This document shows positions 58,064 to 64,000 of a DNA stretch of 64,000 nt, piece by piece. This DNA is from Enoplolaimus lenunculus (lineage: Eukaryota; Nematoda; Enoplea; Enoplida; Thoracostomopsidae), in contig JASANG010003477.1 of the NCBI GenBank assembly GCA_030248215.1, positions 124,001 to 188,000 on the forward strand. The letters run 5' to 3'. The first letter of the stretch is position 1; each line of letters begins with the position of its first letter. Both the position numbers and the translations under genes were made by a program. A model generated the notes under the pieces. It did no database searches, was not told where the DNA came from, and saw only the letters and a program-made list of their open reading frames with translations.

Positions 58064-58250
58064 GCCCATGTTACTTTTAGGGGCGTCCAGGTATCTGGTG
58101 AGTCTATAACAAAGCAGGTTTAGATTCTAGATTTCATTTTTTTACTTAGGCGTGGGCTTAGGCTTAGGAACACATTTTCGCAACGCTTAGGCTTAGGTTT
58201 AGGAATACGCTTAATCTACAGTTTACACCCCTAAAAGTAACAATTGCCAA
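58064..58250. mobile_element. TTAGGC-core element near the AASDH 3' end
   Basis: GCCCATGTTACTTTTAGGGG to CCCCTAAAAGTAACAATTGCC. About 100 bases past the AASDH stop, so possibly within its 3' UTR. Confidence 0.75.
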
Positions 58251-58352
58251 TAGATATATCATTATAAATTATGGATTACAATTTAACGTTTTTGTCATTC
58301 AACAAAGGCAACACATCACAATGTCGATTTAAATCTGACACCTTATTTCTTA

Positions 58353-61300
58353 TCATATTTTGACACCAATGCAGTACAATAAATTATTTCGACAACCAAA
58401 TACAACATCAACGCCGTACTCAACGTTTTCCAAGTTTTCGACAGCAACAGGACTTGAAAATATTTCACCACAACACTCAATACGGTCAAGTTCATCGATT
58501 AACTCCAGCGAGCATTGCTTAATCTTGATTCGCAGCACAGCTATTGCACCAGATTTCACCGGAACAAACACGACAGCCAAATTATTCGCAGACGAAATCG
58601 AGTAGATACAAGGCGTCCCGACAACTGAGCTTACAACGGAAAATTTCCAACACAATATTGGCTCCAGTTGAACATCAGATCGTACAGATTGTTTCAGATG
58701 ATCGTTGGAGCTTCCGTCACTGCAATTGTCAACAAACACTGTCGTTGTGCTCGACTCATTCGCCTCATTTAATTTATTGAGATTTCTAGCAGATTCAAAG
58801 CTGGAATCGTCACATACTAAAGAATACTTGAAAATTTTCACTTTATAGCAATAAACACAACAATCGTTGCTGCCAAATATGACACTGAAACAGTCAGTAT
58901 TTGGAAATTTGTTGTACACAACCGCGGTGCCGAACACTGGACCAGTCGACGGCAAAGAAATAAGCTAAAAGCAAACAAAAAAGAAACCAAAAAACAGTTA
59001 CTCAATCGTTCAAGGGCGTAGCCGGACGGAACAATTCAAGTCAAACCCCACTGGAAACTCTGTAACGGGGTTTTAGTATCTTGTTCAGTTGCTACCACAC
59101 GGAACCTGGTCAAAATTATTTTGCTTCTTTGTTTTTGATCAGGTCATTCAAGCGAATGATTTTTACGGTGAAAAAATTCGAACTCGGCACGCTTTTAACA
59201 TAGGAATGCTAATGAAACAAACCAGCTGATAAAAGAAAAAGTTGATTCCGTAACGCATAGCATAGTATATATGTATCTGAAAATGTGTTAACTAATGGCA
59301 GCGATATTACTGCAGCGAAATTATCACCCACAAGCCTACGCCTAACGCCGACGTCGTAACGTAACGCTAAATCATAAGCTTAGTTTAACCATCCAAATGT
59401 TTGTGGATAAATTTTTCGAACATTTCATACTTTAAAACACCCTTAAAACCTCTAATTTTTTAAAAAAGTTTCAAAACTTCAAAAAACTGTTTGCGGAAGC
59501 GCACAAGAGGCCAAACTTTGAAGTATCGGACACATCAAAAGCAATCTAAACCATCGAGTACACGAATATATTCAAGTAAAAACACTTACGACTGTTTTAG
59601 CCATTGAATCAACAATGTAAACGTTCCCATCGACACATGGAACAATCAACAAATCCTTCGCAGCAGCCGCCAAATCATCACCGCCGGTTACTTCAAATGA
59701 GTTAATTTTGACACTTGTTAATCTGCCGAATATCGGTTTTTTGAACGACACTGTGGAATCCGCGATGCCAGAATGCTATTAATTAACAAATGTACACAAT
59801 TTGAGTTCTTGTACGCATATTTCAGGTTAACAAAAGTAACAAAACCTAACAGGTGTTACTTGATATTTACAAACAAGCTTAGGTTCTGGCAACAAATCAA
59901 TATTGATTCACCTTAAAACAATCTTCAACAATATGAAACAGTAGAAAGATAAGCGTGTGCACCAGCGGAACGTTCTCGCGCTGAGCGTCTTATCCCAGGT
60001 GTTTAGCCTAAAATAGAAATAACCAAGCTAACATAGTCAACAAATGCATGCTTAGTTTCGGTCAGTTCAAACATTTTACTTACTCGATTCACCGTAAACA
60101 CAGCACCGCTGAGTGTTGCAACATAAATGTTGCATTCAAAGCATGTGCTAAAGCAAGCAGTCGATTTGATGCTGGCGTTTAAGTTAGTTTTCCAACAACA
60201 ATTTTTGTTCTGAAATTGCAAATATAACACTACTATTTTTTCTATATATGCAAACCGAAAGTAACCGGTAGTTCTGATTTCGTATGGTGCCGCTAGCCTT
60301 AGACCGTGAACATTTTGCTTAAGCATTTATTCAGCGGCGGATCCACAAATGTCTGACGGAGGCGTATTGGTCTGGCAAACGTTATGAAACGCAACGTTTA
60401 CTGAATGCTATGTATATATGCCAATCTTCTGAGATCGAATAATTGTAAGGTAAAAAGGAACCTTAGCGTTTCATTATACAAAATTTCAGACCGTGGGACG
60501 TATGCCCCTCCCCCCCGCACCACCACTGAATCCGCCAATGCACTTAGTCTTATAATCGGTTTACGTCTTGGCTTAAAAGCTTATGGTAGAACACAATCGT
60601 CAAGCTAAGAATTTGTTCAGTTGTACTTCGTCATATTTTGCAATTCGCCCTTATATCACAAGCAAAAAACATTAGTCGTCGCGTTACCATTGCATTTAAG
60701 TTCACTGAAAGATGCTTTAAACAGATGGTTAGATACTGAGGTACACTGTAAATTTCAGTGAGTTGATTTTACCTCAAACTGAGTTGAATTACTTAGTTTG
60801 AGTTAGGACTATCCGAACTCAGAATTGCGCGACGACGCAACTCAATCTGAGTTAAGTGATAAACTCACCCGTGTGTGTTAATGTTTATTGTAATTAACTC
60901 AGAAATAACTAACTCGCTTATTCAACATATTGGAATTTACAGAGTAAACGTGTACAGTCAGTTTCAACTAACCTTTAAATCCAAACAATAAAACCAGTGG
61001 TCATACGCTCCGATATAGAATTTGTTATCTTGTGAACAAATTGATGACGATTTGACGGCTTCACAACACTGATATTGCCAATACGTTTCACCGTTATCAA
61101 CCAACAGAAACCATACGGTGCCAGAATATGTTCCTGAAAGAACCATTGACGTAAAAACCAATTCGAATACAATCCAGGGGCGGTGTTAGGATTTCGTTTC
61201 GGCAGGCAAAAAACTTTATGTGAAAGTTTTTTTTCTGCGAGTGACCGTTGCGGGCGTGAAAACATTTTTAGACCCTTCTGATTTAAAAGTATTTTAAACT

Positions 61301-62955
61301 CTTTGAAATGTACTATTTTCTATATCTCTATCCCTGTATATGTAGCGTCCCTGAATGCACAACAGAGTGGCAACAAATGACACTGATACTTTGCTTTGCA
61401 CGGAGACTATTCTGGTATAATTAACCTAATAGAAACATAACCTAAATATTAACAACTGTTGGTCAAAAATTTGTGCACTACACACCATACGATGAATTCA
61501 ATTTGAATGGTTGAATTCGGGTTGAATTCAATTTGAATGGTTGAATTCGGGTTGAATTCAATTTGAATGGTTGAATTCGGGTTGAATTCAATTTGAATGG
61601 TTGAATTCGGGTTGAATTCAATTTGAATGGTTGAATGCAGGTTAAATTCCATTTAAATGGTTTAATTCGGATTGAATTCAATTTAAATGGTTGAATTCGG
61701 ATTGAATTCAATTCGAATGGTTGAATTCGGGTTGAATCCAATTTGAATGGTTCAATTCGGGTAGAATCAAACATCGCAAAAATAAATAAAAATATGCAAA
61801 ATTAAAAATGTCACCAAACTAAAAACAAGCTACAAAAAATGCCACAAATCTAAACTAACCAATACAAACGTATTGTTCACAGTGCGACAACGTTGCAGTT
61901 GCTTCGATCCTTGCATTTAATTGGCGAATCCAGCGAACGGCACCAGAAGATAAGTCAACACCGGCAAACAAGCCTGAATGAGAACCAATCATTACCACTG
62001 AGCACAACAACTTTGAGCTGAAACAGAATTAAAACTTGTAAGTTTGCAGTCAATGTTACTTTAAGCGAGTGTCGTTTTCTCACACTCAACTAAAGTTTAC
62101 TTAAGGCATTAGACTATCTATTGATTTAGGCTTAGGCTTAGTATGTTTCTGTTTTTTAAGGATCGTTCAAATATTCGCCACTATTCTAAAGTGTGCATAT
62201 CATTTTTTGTAAGCTTATCATTGCTAGGCAACGTCCGGCAGTAATTTTATAAAATTTAATACTCAAAGCGGTCTCAACGCTTTTGCTGGACAAGGACGCC
62301 ATCGCTATAACACAGGAAATATAAAATATACCAAAGAATGTAACACAATAGGAAAGCAAAAAAATTGAAATATAACAAATATACGAATTATACGGTTGTT
62401 TGCAGTCATGTAAGTCTAAATTTACACTTTACCTGCGTAACATCTTGCAAACCACTACCGTAATGACAAAACATATAAAACAAACTCATTAACTTGCCGA
62501 TAGAAACATTACACATACCTTTTAGGTTCGTCCCCAGAATGAAGGCTTGCTACCACAGGCGTGGCATCAATACATTTTCCCGAATCCCAAGTCCAGCGCT
62601 GTTCAATACGTTTACAATACCGGCATCGTTTTGCTAATGCCTCGTTTAGATCATGCTCTGATTGAGTTTCATTCACAGGTTTACACTTAGTTGATACGTC
62701 ATAACCGATTATAGCATCGCTGTGATTTCTGTTGACGTCGTATTCTTGTTTCGAAGCCAATTTAGACAATTGTAACAACAAACGCTCACACTCAGATATG
62801 GTTCCAGTAAGTAACAGCTCAACGCATTGCGGTAGTGTTCGCTGATAAATAGTTTCCAGCGTAGCAGCAACCTGTACAGCTTTAAATGAATCTAAACCCA
62901 AAGACGACAGCTTCGAATCTGTTGCTGACTTTTCCGGAATTGTGACATCAACAGA
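58353..62955 (-). CDS. AASDH: AASDH (beta-alanine-activating enzyme), C-terminal six exons; 5' part beyond the window
   Basis: Exons: 62955-62519, 62017-61860, 61133-60973, 60209-60084, 59775-59590, 58964-58353 (TGA stop). The 1680 nt are in one frame (559 aa). AASDH (ACSF4) adenylates beta-alanine and loads it on its own carrier domain; its physiological role is poorly known. The first visible exon ends the acyl-carrier domain: SLGLDSFKAVQ carries the Ser expected to take phosphopantetheine. A linker of about 85 residues follows, then PQQ/beta-propeller blades: WTWDSGKCIDATPVV, IGSHSG...VDLSSGAVRW, GTYSGTVWFLLVDNGETYW, IGAYDHWFYCLDLK, VATLSGAVFTVN, CVDGNVYIVDS, and VVFGCRNNLLYCIGVK at the end. 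The order matches human AASDH. The adenylation exons are not in 62956-64000, so they must lie upstream outside the window. The 58964-58353 exon has an insert rich in Ser/Asn/Asp between blades. Confidence 0.9.
60334..60536. mobile_element. GGATCC-ended element in AASDH
   Basis: GCGGCGGATCCACAAATGTC at the left and ACTGAATCCGCCAATG at the right; internal TCTGACGGAGGCG as at 24847. Confidence 0.6.
60744..60944. mobile_element. Family A MITE in AASDH
   Basis: CACTGTAAATTTCAGTGAGT to TTGGAATTTACAGAG. Ends 28 bases from the exon 61133-60973, beside its donor. Confidence 0.8.
61488..61770. repeat. 30-bp tandem array in an AASDH intron
   Basis: About nine units of GTTGAATTCAATTTGAATGG plus TTGAATTCGG; the first four are identical, later ones diverge. 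Two overlapping minus-strand ORFs over it are artefacts. Confidence 0.95.
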
Positions 62956-62987
62956 CTAAAATAATGCATAAAATTGTAGACCAGGTA

Positions 62988-63347
62988 CTCTCTAAAAGCT
63001 TAAACTAACTTGATTTAAGCTTAAGCTAATCCAGCAGTGTTAAGCTAACTTCCTAGATTAACAAAACTAACAGGTAAGTTTACGCTTAGACTAATTTAAA
63101 ATTTTACATATTTTTAGTTAAAGCTAAGCTTAGTAAACTCTTAGATACCCATAATTTCGGCGATAGATTTGTTGCATAAACCAAAAATAAGCTTACTTAA
63201 ATTCGTGTTAAGCTTAAATACATGTTAGTTTAAGTAAAACTTAAACTTCTAGTTTAGTTAGTTCGTCCAGCCATTTGAGTTTTACTTAAACTAATATTCA
63301 CGTTTACTTAAGCTATAATTTATGCTTCAGTTTTTAGAGAGTAGGAT
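62988..63347. mobile_element. TTAAGCTTAA-word inverted-repeat element, copy 2
   Basis: CTCTCTAAAAGCTTAAACTAA at the left less one base and TTCAGTTTTTAGAGAG at the right are inverted. Shares words with 37786-38165. It begins about 33 bases upstream of the first visible AASDH exon. Confidence 0.7.
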
Positions 63348-63675
63348 TATTGGGAACACCGGATATTTTAACAAACAATTGGAGATGCAGGCGCGCTGTG
63401 GGCTTCAAATCTCAAGCCTATAAATCTTTAGCGAAAACTCTACCAGTACGCCATCCAACCCGCCTCTCCAACTGCTTTTATTGTCGACTATAGGTTGACA
63501 CTATGCTGCTGACAAGCATACATTACAGTACATTGCATTATGTTTTATATTAACAAACCGGATAAGCATGTTTCACATATTTATACAAAACAATTCCCTC
63601 GCCAGATAAAACGACAACGTTCAGTGGCTAATCCACAAAATTCTGACGGACTGGGAAGACCACACGAAATATCAA

Positions 63676-64000
63676 GCCGTATCACACGTGCAAGTTTTGC
63701 AGCGAAAACTTGCACGTGGAACTTGCATGTGCAAATTTATGTCACGAAGCAACTTTAAAGTTCTTTCAGCTGCAAATTATTCTCTGGAATTCGTGCTACT
63801 AAATTTAATTCGCACGTGTAAACGCAGTTGCAATTCGCTTGAATTTTTTGCACCTGCATTAGTCTTCGGCGATTATGACGGGGCTTGTTTTTCATTTTTA
63901 AGCACTAAATAGAAATTGTATCGGTATGAAAGCGTTTTCAAGTCAAGAAGTTTCACGTAGAGCCTTCTTTATGCGCGGATGTTTCTTGCAGCCGCAAGTT
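63676..64000. mobile_element. GCAAGTT-family MITE running off the window
   Basis: GCCGTATCACACGTGCAAGT at the left. The right part reaches GCAGCCGCAAGTT at the last base, so the far terminus is outside. Confidence 0.7.

Larger units (their letters stand above)
54583..58352. other. Intergenic region between the HECA-like gene and AASDH
   Basis: No gene seen. It should hold the HECA-like promoter, but no clear TATA or CpG island stands out. From about 54650 to 55500 it carries TTGGTTCGGTTTGG-type words, mirrored near 55440-55510, suggesting a degraded inverted-repeat element. A hAT-like end with GTCACACCCTG lies near 55598. A dispersed repeat at 56000-56465 resembles sequence at 51050-51530 (shared GACGCAGC and GTGTTAAATTTT words). 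TTAGGC-core elements are at 57131-57331 and 58064-58250. Confidence 0.6.
62956..64000. other. AASDH intron or upstream sequence; no exon seen
   Basis: No coding exon recognised. It contains an inverted-repeat element of TTTAAGCTTAA-type words (62988-63347) and the left part of a GCAAGTT-family element that runs off the window end (from 63676). Confidence 0.6.

Noticed and set aside
14881-58250. TTAGGC runs as internal telomere remnants
   Set aside because: The hexamers lie within elements with defined inverted ends and regular spacers, not as free arrays.
1-64000. CRISPR arrays, operons or riboswitches
   Set aside because: The tandem arrays lack unique spacers and the genes are spliced eukaryotic genes.

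Overview
The window is AT-rich, intron-rich animal DNA with GT-AG introns. Gene content (two-pore K+ channel, headcase/HECA, AASDH with ACP and PQQ modules, and a secreted PAN/TSP1/SRCR/fibrinogen-like mosaic protein) points to a bilaterian, most likely a marine invertebrate deuterostome. An ascidian tunicate is my best guess, at low-to-moderate confidence. I saw no bacterial, viral or LTR-type gene. Most long ORFs come from tandem repeats and are not genes.

Four host genes can be assembled exon by exon with consistent splice phases. (1) 5089-18294, plus strand: a complete 9-exon K2P channel of 331 aa. (2) 20457-38563, minus: a complete 15-exon secreted protein of 740 aa, ordered signal peptide, PAN/apple, short Cys-rich module, TSP1, TSP1, SRCR (group A pattern), TSP1, TSP1, CNTNAP-like fibrinogen-related C-terminus. 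(3) 44480-54582, minus: a 7-exon headcase (HECA)-like gene of 1022 aa with one 1.86 kb exon. (4) 58353-62955, minus: the last six exons (559 aa) of AASDH (beta-alanine-activating enzyme), carrying the acyl-carrier domain and PQQ-type propeller; the adenylation exons must lie beyond base 64000. Genes 1 and 2 are convergent; genes 2, 3 and 4 lie head-to-tail on the minus strand. No functional link between the four is visible.

The rest is repeat landscape. There are many short inverted-repeat elements (MITE-like): a CACTG-ended family rich in the GAGTTGA motif (about 15 copies), a second CACTG family, a family whose core is built of TTAGGC hexamers with three end types, a 450-bp GTGACCC family, a TACTTAAGTA family, a GCAAGTT family, hAT-like CAGGGTGT ends, a 1.13 kb foldback element with about 255-bp arms, and tRNA-like repeats. 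Tandem arrays have units of 24, 20, 31-35, 30, 36 and 30 bp, plus an ATT microsatellite. Several elements sit within a few bases of splice sites. In the K2P gene one element inserted at the intron 6 acceptor, and the acceptor AG now in use lies inside its target-site duplication.

Region by region: 1-5088 upstream repeats with no gene seen; 5089-18294 K2P with a 2.1 kb CpG-dense minisatellite in intron 3; 18295-20456 convergent intergenic repeats; 20457-38563 mosaic secreted gene; 38564-44479 intergenic with the 36-bp array and a nested element; 44480-54582 HECA-like; 54583-58352 intergenic repeats; 58353-62955 AASDH; 62956-64000 AASDH intron or upstream repeats, cut by the window edge.
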